From assembly GCA_035513055.1 (NCBI GenBank), contig DATKCT010000187.1, positions 8,089 through 72,088 on the forward strand: a stretch of 64,000 bases of DNA, in the 5' to 3' direction. Origin of the DNA: DATKCT01 sp035513055 (GTDB taxonomy: Bacteria > Verrucomicrobiota > Verrucomicrobiia > Verrucomicrobiales > DEV007). Positions 16,541-24,380 of the stretch are shown one piece after another. Under the pieces are notes generated by a model. The model saw nothing but the letters and a program-made list of their open reading frames with translations, was not told the origin of the DNA and did no database searches. Both the position numbers and the translations under genes were made by a program. How positions within the stretch are numbered: position 1 is the first letter of the stretch; the number at the start of each line of letters is the position of its first letter.

Positions 16541-17716
16541 ATGAAGTATCTTTCCTATGTGTTGATGGGGTGCCTTTGCGCCTCGGGCTCCGCCATCCTG
16601 CCGGCTCAGGAAGGCGAAATAGACCGGCCGCCACGGCAGGATCAGCGGGAGGAAGGCAGGGAAGAGCGCCAGGATCAACCTCGTCCGGAGGAAAGGGAAG
16701 GCAGAGCGGAGGCGGAGCGGCGCGAAGCCGAAGGTGGAGTCGAGAGCGATGCTCTTCGGGAGCACCTTCAAGAATTGAGGCAGAAAGTGCGCCGATTGCA
16801 TGAGGCCGGGCGACATGAGGAAGCTCAAGATCTGCTCCGGCGAGGCAAGGAGAGGCTGGAGCGCACGATGGAAGAGTTCGCGGGCTCCGACGGGGGCCGG
16901 GAGACGGATACCGGAAGGCATGTGGCGGAGGCGATCCGGCATTTGGAAGCGGCGGGAATGCGGGACTTGGCCGCCATGGCGCGACGCGAGGCGGGGGAGC
17001 GAAGAGAGCGAGGGGAGCGAAGAGAGCGAGGGGAGCGAGGGGAGCGAGAGCGAGGGGAGCGAGAGCGAGGGGAGCGAGGATTAGACAGACCGGGTTTTGA
17101 AGGACGAAGGGTAGGTCCGGATCAACGGGGGCGACCGGAAGGGCCTGGAGGATTCGACGGACCGCCATTTGGAGGAGGGTTCCGGGGCGAGGGCGGTCCT
17201 GGCGCTGGGCCGGGCGGTCTTCCCGGAGGCGGACCGGGCTTTGATTTGGAACCGCCGCTGCGGCAAGCGCGGCGAGCAATCGAGAGGCAGGAGGCCCGGT
17301 TGGAGGCTTTGGCGGAGCGCAGCGAACGGATGGGGGCGGAATTGGAAGAACTGCGTCAAGGTTTGGTTAGACGCTTGGAGGAGCTGGAACGTGCTTTGGC
17401 AGAGCGGCCGGAACGATTCGATCGGGGCGCGGCGCAGCGGATGGAGCATCTGGAAGGTAAGCTAAAGGAACTCGCGGAGAGAGCAGAACGGTCCGGACGC
17501 GAGCGGGCGGAGGTATTTGGCAGGCTCCTCGAGGAACGGGCTCGCGAACTTCGGGAAGAGCTTGGGGAGCGGATGGAAGCGGCGCAGCGCCGGTTGATGG
17601 AACAGATGCGGGAATTGGAGCGTCTGATGTCCCAGAAGGAAGGGCGGACCCGGGATGAAGCGGAGAGTAAGGACGATGACGCTGAAGGAGAGGAGGAGGA
17701 TGATAGGGAGCAGTAG
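16541..17716 (+). CDS. exported Glu/Arg-rich coiled-coil protein with microsatellite-like repeat
   Basis: The 391-residue protein starts with a signal peptide (KYLSYVLMGCLCASGSAILPAQ). Almost everything else is charged. Residues 60-130 and 240-390 have heptad-like patterns of Glu, Arg and Leu consistent with long coiled coils. Between about 150 and 180 there is a run of RGER/RERGE units, encoded by a GAGCGAGGG-type tandem repeat at 16998-17083. A Gly/Pro-rich segment (about 190-245) separates the coiled coils. The acidic tail ends EEEDDREQ. No family is recognised. A structural or cell-surface scaffold role is possible but not shown. Confidence 0.65.
   Translation: MKYLSYVLMGCLCASGSAILPAQEGEIDRPPRQDQREEGREERQDQPRPEEREGRAEAERREAEGGVESDALREHLQELRQKVRRLHEAGRHEEAQDLLRRGKERLERTMEEFAGSDGGRETDTGRHVAEAIRHLEAAGMRDLAAMARREAGERRERGERRERGERGERERGERERGERGLDRPGFEGRRVGPDQRGRPEGPGGFDGPPFGGGFRGEGGPGAGPGGLPGGGPGFDLEPPLRQARRAIERQEARLEALAERSERMGAELEELRQGLVRRLEELERALAERPERFDRGAAQRMEHLEGKLKELAERAERSGRERAEVFGRLLEERARELREELGERMEAAQRRLMEQMRELERLMSQKEGRTRDEAESKDDDAEGEEEDDREQ
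16998..17083 (+). repeat. in-frame GAGCGAGGG-type tandem repeat
   Basis: Units of GAGCGAGGG and GAGCGAAGA/GAGCGAGA alternate for about 85 bp inside the coiled-coil gene, giving RERGE/RGER repeats. Unit lengths stay a multiple of three, so length changes would keep the frame. Confidence 0.8.
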
Positions 17717-17751
17717 AGGAGAAGGGAAAGGCGCCGTGGTGAGTTAGGACG

Positions 17752-18510
17752 ATGGCGCGGTTGACATCCATCGTTGCCTACCTGGACCGGTATCTCAAGC
17801 TCGACGAGATCCCGGACTATGACGGGGCTTGGAATGGGCTTCAGATGGAGAACGAGGGGGAAGTTCGCGTCATCGCCGCTGCGGTGGATGCGACCTTGCC
17901 AGTGATCGAAGATGCCGTGAAGGCGGGCGCCGGGATGCTGCTGGCGCATCACGGCTTGTTCTGGGAAGGGGTGCGGCCGGTTCGAGGAGCATTTTACCGA
18001 AAGCTGAGACTGTGTCTGGTGGAGGGTCTGGCCGTTTACAGCGCTCATCTTCCCCTCGATGTGCATCCGCGAGTAGGAAACAATGCGTTGTTGGCGGCGG
18101 CATTGGGAATGACAAAGTGTGAGCCGTTTCTGGACTGGAAAGGGATACAGATCGGGTTGAAGGCCCGGGTTACGGGAAGCCGCGAGGCGCTGGTCGAGAA
18201 TGTGCGGGCCGCGGTGGGGGGCGGCGCGGTGCGGGTCATTGCCGGCGGGGCGGACCGGGCGGGAATGGTGGGAGTGATCACAGGGGGCGCCGGGGGAAAG
18301 GTCGCCGAAGCGGCGGCGGCCGGAATCGACACCTTTGTGACGGGAGAAGGTCCGCATCACACGGCCGGCGCGGCGGAGGAACTGGGAATCAACGTCATTT
18401 ATGCAGGGCACTACGCGACGGAGACGTTTGGGGTGCGGGCGCTGGCGGATCACCTGGCCAAGCGGTTCAAGATCCGGCACTTGTTTGTGGATCATCCGTC
18501 GGGGCTCTGA
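17752..18510 (+). CDS. Nif3-like dinuclear metal-centre protein (DUF34)
   Basis: The 252-residue protein matches the Nif3/YbgI family: DYDGAWNGLQ near residue 23, LLAHHGLFW near 63-71, YSAHLPLDVHPRVGNN near 96, and GEGPHHTAGAA plus YAGHYATETFGV near 204-230. The conserved histidines and the C-terminal Glu bind two metal ions in a hexameric toroid. The enzyme's reaction is still uncertain in the family. A weakly spaced 34 bp gap leads to cysQ on the same strand, so the two are probably co-transcribed. Confidence 0.9.
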   Translation: MARLTSIVAYLDRYLKLDEIPDYDGAWNGLQMENEGEVRVIAAAVDATLPVIEDAVKAGAGMLLAHHGLFWEGVRPVRGAFYRKLRLCLVEGLAVYSAHLPLDVHPRVGNNALLAAALGMTKCEPFLDWKGIQIGLKARVTGSREALVENVRAAVGGGAVRVIAGGADRAGMVGVITGGAGGKVAEAAAAGIDTFVTGEGPHHTAGAAEELGINVIYAGHYATETFGVRALADHLAKRFKIRHLFVDHPSGL

Positions 18511-18544
18511 ACCGAGGGGGACTGAGAGTCGAAGAGGCGAAGGA

Positions 18545-19315
18545 ATGGACATCGATCTGGAGTTGGTGATGGAAATTGCCCGGGAGGCGGGCGCCGAGGT
18601 GTTGGCGGTCTACGATGGGGATTTCCTCGTGGAGACCAAGGACGACCGTTCGCCCTTGACGGAGGCGGACCGGCAATCGAATGCGGTGATCCTGCGGCGC
18701 CTGGCGGAACATTATCCCGGGATCCCCTGTATTTCCGAAGAGACGCGCACGGTTCCGTATGAGGTGCGTCAAGATTGGGAAGCGTGCTGGTTGATCGACC
18801 CGCTCGACGGCACCAAGGAGTTTGTGAAGCGCAACGGGGAGTTCACGGTGAACATCGCTTTGATTCGGGGAAGGGAGGCGGTCTGCGGCGTGGTCTACCG
18901 GCCCGTCGAAGGGACGACGTATTGCGGAACGGTGGAGGGAGGAAGCTGGCGGGTGGATGCGGACGGATCGAGGCACAGGTTGGAGGGCGGCGGGCATTAC
19001 TCAGGGCGAGAACGTGTCACGGTGGTGGCGAGCCGGTCTCATCTGACGGAGGAGGTGAAAAGCTTTGTGGCCGGGCTGCGCGAAGAGGGAAAGGAAGTGG
19101 AGTTTATTTCGGCAGGGAGTTCGCTGAAGCTCTGTTTGGTTGCTGAAGGTAGAGCGGACGTCTATCCGCGCTTTGGTCCCACGATGGAGTGGGACACGGC
19201 GGCGGCTCACGCGGTGGCGGCAGGGGCGGGCCGGAGCGTCCGGGCCTGGCCCGGCGGTGAACCGTTGCACTACAATAAGCAAGACCTCTTGAATCCGTGG
19301 TTCATCGTGGAATGA
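18545..19315 (+). CDS. cysQ: 3'(2'),5'-bisphosphate nucleotidase CysQ
   Basis: The ATG at 18545 follows GCGAAGGA and gives a 256-residue protein of normal length. Metal-binding and catalytic motifs of the inositol-monophosphatase fold are present: E65-E66 in ISEETRT, D85-P-L-D88-G-T90, and W-D-T-A-A-A-H-A near residue 218. CysQ dephosphorylates 3'-phosphoadenosine 5'-phosphate, the by-product of sulfate assimilation and sulfotransfer. It follows the Nif3-like gene in the same direction. No other sulfur-assimilation gene is visible. Confidence 0.9.
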   Translation: MDIDLELVMEIAREAGAEVLAVYDGDFLVETKDDRSPLTEADRQSNAVILRRLAEHYPGIPCISEETRTVPYEVRQDWEACWLIDPLDGTKEFVKRNGEFTVNIALIRGREAVCGVVYRPVEGTTYCGTVEGGSWRVDADGSRHRLEGGGHYSGRERVTVVASRSHLTEEVKSFVAGLREEGKEVEFISAGSSLKLCLVAEGRADVYPRFGPTMEWDTAAAHAVAAGAGRSVRAWPGGEPLHYNKQDLLNPWFIVE

Positions 19316-19453
19316 ATCGGGCCAGCAGAACGGGGAAAACTGCGGGGAGAAGGAGGATTGGAAGAGAAAGAGCTACATAATGTGTCAGACACAAAATAAA
19401 AAAGTTGACGATCGGGCGCGGCCCTGGGGGAGCCGGGGAAGCCAGGCGAGCCT
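19316..19453. other. intergenic, inverted repeat TGTGTCAGACACA
   Basis: The gap after cysQ contains the small palindrome TGTGTC-A-GACACA followed by an A-rich tract. The 3' part may still belong to the decayed RAYT reading frame. No intact gene is seen. Confidence 0.4.
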
Positions 19454-19840
19454 GTGGAAGGCGGGAAACCGGGGAGCAGTTGGCGCAGGGTGGGAAGGAA
19501 GTACCGGATGCTGCTCTATGTGGAAGGGGAAGAACGGCCCGGAGGCCTGACGCCTGAGGGAATGCAGGCGGTCAAACGGGATTTTACGCGCGTGGAGGTC
19601 GAACAGGTGCTCAGAGCGGGTGGGAAATTGCCGCTCGCGGTGGCGCTGCGCTGCCGGGTGCGGTATTTCACCGAGGGCGTGGCGCTGGGGACAGCAGCGT
19701 ATTTGGAGGAGTTTTTCCAGGCGCGGAGGAATTTGTTCAGCGCCGGGCGAAAATGGGCGGCGCGAAAGGTGAGGGGAGCGGAATGGGGTGAATTGCGGTC
19801 CGCGCGGGATCTGCGCGCCGACGGGATCGAGCCCCATTGA
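19454..19840 (+). pseudogene. REP-associated tyrosine transposase (RAYT), C-terminal remnant
   Basis: The 128-codon frame has the characteristic C-terminal region of verrucomicrobial REP-associated transposases: SSWRRVGRKYRMLLYVEG, VEVEQVLRAGGKLPLAVALR, VRYFTEGVALGTAAYLEEFF and RGAEWGELRSARDLR. The catalytic HUH/Y1 domain with the His-x-His and Tyr motifs is absent, so the gene is truncated and inactive. Its stop codon is directly followed by a REP end (19841). RAYTs mobilise or maintain REP sequences, so this remnant links to the repeat family in the window. Confidence 0.75.
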
Positions 19841-19866
19841 CCCACGTTTCTCATACCCTTTCTGCC
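19841..19866 (+). repeat. REP left-end fragment next to the RAYT remnant
   Basis: CCCACGTTTCTCATACCC then TTTCTGCC starts exactly after the TGA of the RAYT frame. The rest of the element is replaced by an IS remnant. Confidence 0.75.
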
Positions 19867-19907
19867 ATGAATTGCACAGCACAGTAGAGGAAGCACCCCT
19901 ATCCCAG

Positions 19908-20110
19908 CAGCGTAGGGTGCGCGAGGTCACTTTCGGCGAGGACCGCTGCCGGGTAGCCCGTCCTAAGGCCGCCCGCAATTTCGTCACCCTGCGCAACTTG
20001 GCCATCGGCCTTTACAACTTGCTCAAGGATCGCGAGAAGACCACGGCCCCCTCCTTTACCTTCCTGGCAACGTTCCATGGGCTCTCCACAAGCGCTGCGC
20101 CACGTGCTGC
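19908..20110 (+). pseudogene. ISAs1-like transposase C-terminal remnant
   Basis: The plus-strand frame reads RRVREVTFGEDRCRV, then AARNFVTLRNLAIGLYNLL and a short tail. The R-(D/E)-V-T-x-G-E-D-x-C-R-V block is the conserved end of the DDE domain of ISAs1-type transposases (the Glu belongs to the DDE triad). Nothing upstream encodes the rest. The following 20111-20424 shows no gene I can support and no clear inverted repeat end. Confidence 0.55.
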
Positions 20111-20424
20111 GCTGAAGCTCAAGCGCGCTGAAACATCCCCGCCTTCCATTGCTACCATCTTTCAGCTCCCTGAAAACTCCCGAAACTGCTCCAAGAACCT
20201 CCATGAACTGAGCCAAGCCTCCCAAGAGCCTCCGGCCTGCGCCGTGCCGCGGGCGCCCCTTGCACCCACAGGCAAGGCGGCGCGCCCGCCCCTGGGGCCG
20301 GAGTTCGAACTTCTGCCCGTCCCAAGCAGAAACGCACTCCCCGGTTCAACTCAGATGAAACGGCCCTGGATAGGAAGAGAAAGAAAGATAAAAATGGGTT
20401 GAAGAGGAAGAAGGATGGGCTATT

Positions 20425-20976
20425 TTGGGAATTATGAAGACCAAATCCGGCCTTTCCATCCGTTGGGATCTGTTGGACGACGGTCGAACCGGTCGAACCG
20501 GTCGAACCGGGAGAGTGATGGAGGACGGCTATTACTATGGAGTGGAAGGGGCGGCGGGGGCTGTGATCGAGCGAGCATTGGTGAACATCCTTCGAGATGC
20601 GGCTCCGCCGGATTCTGACTTGAGCGCGGTGATTGGCGGCGGGTTGCCGTTTACGGCCTTCGAAGCGCTGAGGGACTGGTTGGGGCTACCGGCGGCGAAG
20701 TTGGCGGAAGTGTTGCGCATTCCGAAGAGCACCTTGAGTGCTCGGAACCGGAGGGGAAGGCTCTCAGAGTTGGAGAGCGACCGGTTGCTGCGATTGGCCC
20801 GGACGTTTCAATCCGTGTTTGACGAGTTCGAGGAATTAGGGGCGGCGCGCCGTTGGTTTCTTCGACCGAAGCGGGCCTTGGGGATGCGGGTTCCGTTGGA
20901 GGAATCCGCGACGGACTTGGGGGCAGAGCGAGTGAGGGATCTGGTCGTCCGGGTTGCTGACACGGTGGTGTCTTGA
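20425..20976 (+). CDS. Xre/MbcA/ParS-type (DUF2384) antitoxin
   Basis: The 183-residue protein ends in a DUF2384/ParS-type region: a helix-turn-helix segment (LGLPAAKLAEVLRIPKSTL, about 92-110) followed by RLSELESDRLLRLARTF. The following gene is a RES toxin, its usual partner. The antitoxin represses the operon and neutralises the NAD-degrading toxin. The N-terminus contains GRTGRTGRTGR, encoded by three copies of a 9-bp GGTCGAACC unit at about 20483-20511. The start is uncertain; the ATG at 20434 is an alternative. Confidence 0.85.
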   Translation: MGIMKTKSGLSIRWDLLDDGRTGRTGRTGRVMEDGYYYGVEGAAGAVIERALVNILRDAAPPDSDLSAVIGGGLPFTAFEALRDWLGLPAAKLAEVLRIPKSTLSARNRRGRLSELESDRLLRLARTFQSVFDEFEELGAARRWFLRPKRALGMRVPLEESATDLGAERVRDLVVRVADTVVS

Positions 20977-20995
20977 TGCGAGAAGGCAGAAGGGG

Positions 20996-21496
20996 ATGCA
21001 AGAGGTTTGGAGGGTGGTCCGGCGCAGGCATGCGGCGAGAGCATTTACGGGTCTCGGGGCGCTGAAGGCCGGGGGGCGATGGAATAGCAAGGGCCGCTGC
21101 GTGGTCTATTGTGCCGACCATCCGGCGACGGCGCTGCTGGAGGTGGTGGTTCATTTAGAGGCGGAAGATTTCGATCCCGGTGACTTTCTGCTGTTCCGCG
21201 CCGGTCTTCCTGAAGAGGAAATGGAAATGCTTTCCGTCGCCATGCTGCCGGAGGATTGGCACGAGGAGGCGATGGGCGTGGCGACGCAAGGACTGGGAGA
21301 CGCTTGGTTGCGAAGGGGTGAGAAGCTGGCGCTGGCAGTCCCGAGCGCGCTGGTTCCGGCTCCAGCGTTCAATGTGCTGCTGAATCCTTCGCACCGGGCG
21401 TATTTGGATCTGCAAGTTTCGGAGCCCGAACCATTACGAGTGGATGGCAGGCTGGTGCGCGGGAGCACACGAAACGCTATAAGAAATGCGGGCTAG
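20996..21496 (+). CDS. RES-domain toxin
   Basis: The ATG at 20996, 19 bp after the antitoxin stop and behind GAAGGGG, gives a 166-residue protein. RES signature residues are present: W-R-V-V near the start, FTGLGALKAGGRWNSKG (Arg and Gly-rich NAD-binding part), VVYCADHPATALLEVVVH (Tyr and Glu), and a late NVLLNPSHRAY with Ser/Asn/His. Family members degrade or transfer ADP-ribose from NAD+. The last codons (STRNAIRNAG and stop) come from the end of a REP element at 21471-21495, so the native C-terminus may have been replaced. Confidence 0.85.
   Translation: MQEVWRVVRRRHAARAFTGLGALKAGGRWNSKGRCVVYCADHPATALLEVVVHLEAEDFDPGDFLLFRAGLPEEEMEMLSVAMLPEDWHEEAMGVATQGLGDAWLRRGEKLALAVPSALVPAPAFNVLLNPSHRAYLDLQVSEPEPLRVDGRLVRGSTRNAIRNAG
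21471..21495 (-). repeat. REP end fragment supplying the toxin's last codons
   Basis: GAAACGCTATAAGAAATGCG then GGCTA is the right end of the REP family (inverse of TAGCCCGCATTTCTTATAGC). It encodes the last residues and the stop codon region of the RES toxin. Confidence 0.7.
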
Positions 21497-21563
21497 TGTG
21501 CCGTTTGCGAAACTGAAAAACGATTGCTCGCGAGTTTTGCCCACCTATTTCGCAAACGCCACA

Positions 21564-22436
21564 CTAGGAGCCGCCCTCGGACTTGACGGCGAGGGTGGAG
21601 GGAGGAACCTCTTCGGGGAGATCGAGAGCCCAGTGGAGGAGGGTTCGGGAGTCTTGCCAGATGCCGAGGTTGGTGCTTCCGAGCACGACGGCGATGACGC
21701 TGCGTTCTTGGTAGGTTCCGGCGCAGATGAGGCAACGGCCGGCGGCATAGGTGAAGCCGGTTTTCATGCCTTCGCAAACCGATGAGGTGCGGAGCAAGCG
21801 GTTGGTATTGACCAGGGGCCGGACCTTTCCGTCGGCGAACTGGAATTCGAATTCGCGGGTGCGGACGATTTCCCGGAGGATGGGGTCGCGCAGGACAAGC
21901 CAAGCGAGGCGGGCCATGTCGCGAGCGGTGGAGTATTGACCTTTTTCGGTGAGACCGCTGGGGTTGGCAAAGTGCGAGTTGGACATTCCGAGCAGGGCAG
22001 CGCGCGAGTTCATGGCGGCGGCGAAGTTCGCGACGGAGCCGGAATGATCGCGGGCCAAGCAGCGGGCGACATCGTTTCCACTGACGACGAGGAGGGCTTT
22101 GAGGAGATCTTTTCTGGGGTAGCAGTCGCTGGGGAGGAGACCGAGTTTGGACGGCACAACCTGTGTGTCGGATTTTTCGACGACGACTTCGGCATCGAGC
22201 TGGCCGCGTTCAGCGACCAAGAGGGCGGTCAGTAGCTTTTGGGTGCTGGCGACTTGGCGTTGTTGGTCGGCGTCCTTTTCGAAGAGCGGGTCGCCAGTGA
22301 GGGCATCGATGACGATGGCGGATTGCGCTTCGATGGAGGCGATACCGGGCGGCGCAGCGGGTGAGGGTTCGTTGCCGGCGAGGGCGGACGCTGAGAGAGA
22401 AGCCAGACAGGCTGCGGCGAGGAATGCGTGGGGCAT
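21564..22436 (-). CDS. D-alanyl-D-alanine carboxypeptidase (low-molecular-weight PBP)
   Basis: The start at ATG 22436 gives a signal peptide (residues 1-21) and a 290-residue enzyme. All three active-site motifs of the S11 family are present: S64-T-Q-K67, S119-G-N121 and K225-T-G227. It trims the terminal D-Ala of peptidoglycan stem peptides in the periplasm. It is shorter than E. coli PBP5 and lacks its C-terminal membrane-anchor domain. The gene follows tyrS with a 10-bp gap on the same strand and is probably in its operon. Confidence 0.9.
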   Translation of the reverse strand: MPHAFLAAACLASLSASALAGNEPSPAAPPGIASIEAQSAIVIDALTGDPLFEKDADQQRQVASTQKLLTALLVAERGQLDAEVVVEKSDTQVVPSKLGLLPSDCYPRKDLLKALLVVSGNDVARCLARDHSGSVANFAAAMNSRAALLGMSNSHFANPSGLTEKGQYSTARDMARLAWLVLRDPILREIVRTREFEFQFADGKVRPLVNTNRLLRTSSVCEGMKTGFTYAAGRCLICAGTYQERSVIAVVLGSTNLGIWQDSRTLLHWALDLPEEVPPSTLAVKSEGGS

Positions 22437-22446
22437 AATCGATCTG

Positions 22447-23637
22447 TCAGGGAACCGCCGCGCGAACGGTCCGTTTTTTATCGAGCTTGAGAAGATCGCC
22501 TGGGGCGAGAATGGGCACGGCAACGGGGTCGGTGAGCTTGGCTCCATTGAGCTGAATGCTTCCTTGTTGGATCAGGCGCCGGATCTCGGAATTGGAACGA
22601 GGCAGATTATAGATAGTGCTGAAGGCGGATGCAACGAGGCTTACGAGATCGGCTCCGGGTTCGGGAGTGAAGTCGGGCCAACTGTGGGAATCGGCTTTGT
22701 GGCTGAAGCGGGCTTCGAAAGTGGCTCTGGCCCGCTTGGAGGCGTCCGGCCCATGGTAGCGTTCGACGATGCGGCAGGCGAGTTGTTTCTTGGCCTCCAT
22801 GGGATGGAGGTCAGGGGAGGGCGTCTCTCCGAAGAGGAGCGCGGCGTAGCGATTCATGAGCGGGTCGGAAATACTCATGATTTTTCCAAACATTTCGTCG
22901 GGCGACTCGTTGAGAGCGACGTAATTTCCGAGACTCTTCGACATTTTTTTGACGCCGTCCAGCCCTTCGAGGAGGGGGAGAAGGAAGGCGACTTGGGGCT
23001 CGATCCCTGCGGATTTTTGCAGATCGCGGCCGACGAGGACATTGAAGAGCTGGTCGCTGCCGCCGAGTTCGACATCGGCGCGGATGACGACGGAATCCCA
23101 GCCTTGCATGAGGGGGTATTGGATTTCGTGGAGGCGGACCTCGTGACCCTGATCGATGCGGGATCGGAAGTCTTCCCGCTGGAGCATTTGTTGGAGGGTG
23201 ACGCGGCTATTGAGACGCATGACCTCGGTGAAATCCATTTTTCGGAACCAATCTCCGTTGTGGCGGACTTCGGTGGAATCCCGGTCAAGGATGCGGAAGG
23301 CCTGATCGGTGTAGGTTTCGGCGTTGGCGAGGACTTCTTCGCGGGTGAGAGGGGGTCTGGTGGCGGAACGGCCGGAGGGATCTCCGATCATGGCGGTGAA
23401 ATCGCCGATGATGAGCACGACCTGATGGCCGAGTTCCTGAAACTCGCGAAGCTTTTGAAAAGCGACGGTATGTCCGAGGTGGAGATCGGGCGCGGTGGGG
23501 TCGAGTCCGAGTTTGACGCGCAGGGGCGACCCGCGGCGCAGTTTGGCGGCGAGTTCCTCGCTGCTGACGATGCGCTCGGCTCCGCGAGAGAGAGTGGCGA
23601 GCTGATCTTGGGCGCTGGCCGGGGCAGTTGAGGTCAT
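22447..23637 (-). CDS. tyrS: tyrosyl-tRNA synthetase
   Basis: The 396-residue class I synthetase carries H53-L-G-H56 (HIGH motif) and K231-M-S-K-S235. The tyrosine pocket region has LGLDPTAPDLHLGH and DVELGGSDQLFN. A C-terminal S4-type RNA-binding region covers about 330-390 (SNSEIRRLIQQGSIQLNG). The sequence style (HLGHTVAF, GDFTAMIGDPSG) is that of the TyrS type-2 (TyrZ-like) subgroup. The gene start overlaps the upstream lipoprotein gene by 4 bp. Confidence 0.95.
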   Translation of the reverse strand: MTSTAPASAQDQLATLSRGAERIVSSEELAAKLRRGSPLRVKLGLDPTAPDLHLGHTVAFQKLREFQELGHQVVLIIGDFTAMIGDPSGRSATRPPLTREEVLANAETYTDQAFRILDRDSTEVRHNGDWFRKMDFTEVMRLNSRVTLQQMLQREDFRSRIDQGHEVRLHEIQYPLMQGWDSVVIRADVELGGSDQLFNVLVGRDLQKSAGIEPQVAFLLPLLEGLDGVKKMSKSLGNYVALNESPDEMFGKIMSISDPLMNRYAALLFGETPSPDLHPMEAKKQLACRIVERYHGPDASKRARATFEARFSHKADSHSWPDFTPEPGADLVSLVASAFSTIYNLPRSNSEIRRLIQQGSIQLNGAKLTDPVAVPILAPGDLLKLDKKRTVRAAVP

Positions 23638-24317
23638 GAGTCGGGCGACAGGAGGCGGCGCACTTCGTCGACGGTCATGGAGGATTCCCGGCCGGACAGT
23701 TCGAGGATTCGCTTGGCTGCTTCTTTGTCGCTGAGGGACTGGCCCGAGTTGACGTCCCGAAGGATCTTCAGGGGAACGGTGCGCCCGTGCTCGGCGCTGG
23801 GTCCGGACTCCGCTTCCGTGCGGGCCAGCGGCGCCTCGCGTCTCTGGATTTTCGCAGCCGATTCATTGGCCGTTGGGGTGCGATAGGCCTCGCCTGCGAA
23901 GGGGGATTGGCGGTTCCGGATCCTGGCATCGGCGGAGCGGCTTTCCGGCGCCGTCGAGCTTCCTTTCCATGTGGTGCGCTCGACTTTTCCGGCGCGGAAA
24001 AAGGGATGATCGGGATAATCCTTACGGGCGAAGGATTTCGCTTCCCATTCGGTGCGGCCGTAGTCGCGGTTCCGCTCAAAGCCGCTGCGGATGGAAGGAT
24101 CGGGCAAGCCATCGTCGCCCGTTTTATAGCCGGCGAAATGATTGCGCAACTGGGTCCATTGGTCTTGGGATTGCTTGGGAGTGATTTCGATGTCGCGGGA
24201 GGTGTTGGAACAGGCGCCCAGGGCGAACAGGGCCAAGCAGGCCGCGGACAGAGAGCGGAGGTGATAGCGGGAGAGGACGAGGCGCACGGGGGCTCTAACT
24301 GATCGAGTTTTGTGCAT
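23634..24317 (-). CDS. hypothetical lipoprotein
   Basis: The 227-residue protein starts with a basic segment and a lipoprotein signal with lipobox L-G-A-C near residue 36. The mature part is hydrophilic, rich in Arg, Glu and Ser, and has no recognised domain. The end (SGQSLSDKEAAKRILELSGRESSMTVDEVRRLL) looks helical. It overlaps tyrS by 4 bp, so the two are translationally coupled. Confidence 0.6.
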   Translation of the reverse strand: MHKTRSVRAPVRLVLSRYHLRSLSAACLALFALGACSNTSRDIEITPKQSQDQWTQLRNHFAGYKTGDDGLPDPSIRSGFERNRDYGRTEWEAKSFARKDYPDHPFFRAGKVERTTWKGSSTAPESRSADARIRNRQSPFAGEAYRTPTANESAAKIQRREAPLARTEAESGPSAEHGRTVPLKILRDVNSGQSLSDKEAAKRILELSGRESSMTVDEVRRLLSPDS

Positions 24318-24380
24318 GGAAAGGAGACAAGTTGCTCGCGGCCGGAGTGGGCCTGAGGAGGGGAGGCGGGAGCCAGCGAC

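Noticed and set aside
16998..17083. Short repeated units considered as a CRISPR array
   Set aside because: Units are about 9 bp, have no spacers and are inside an open reading frame.
20111..20402. ORF continuing after the ISAs1-like remnant
   Set aside because: Composition is proline/alanine-rich without recognisable pattern; probably chance open frame.
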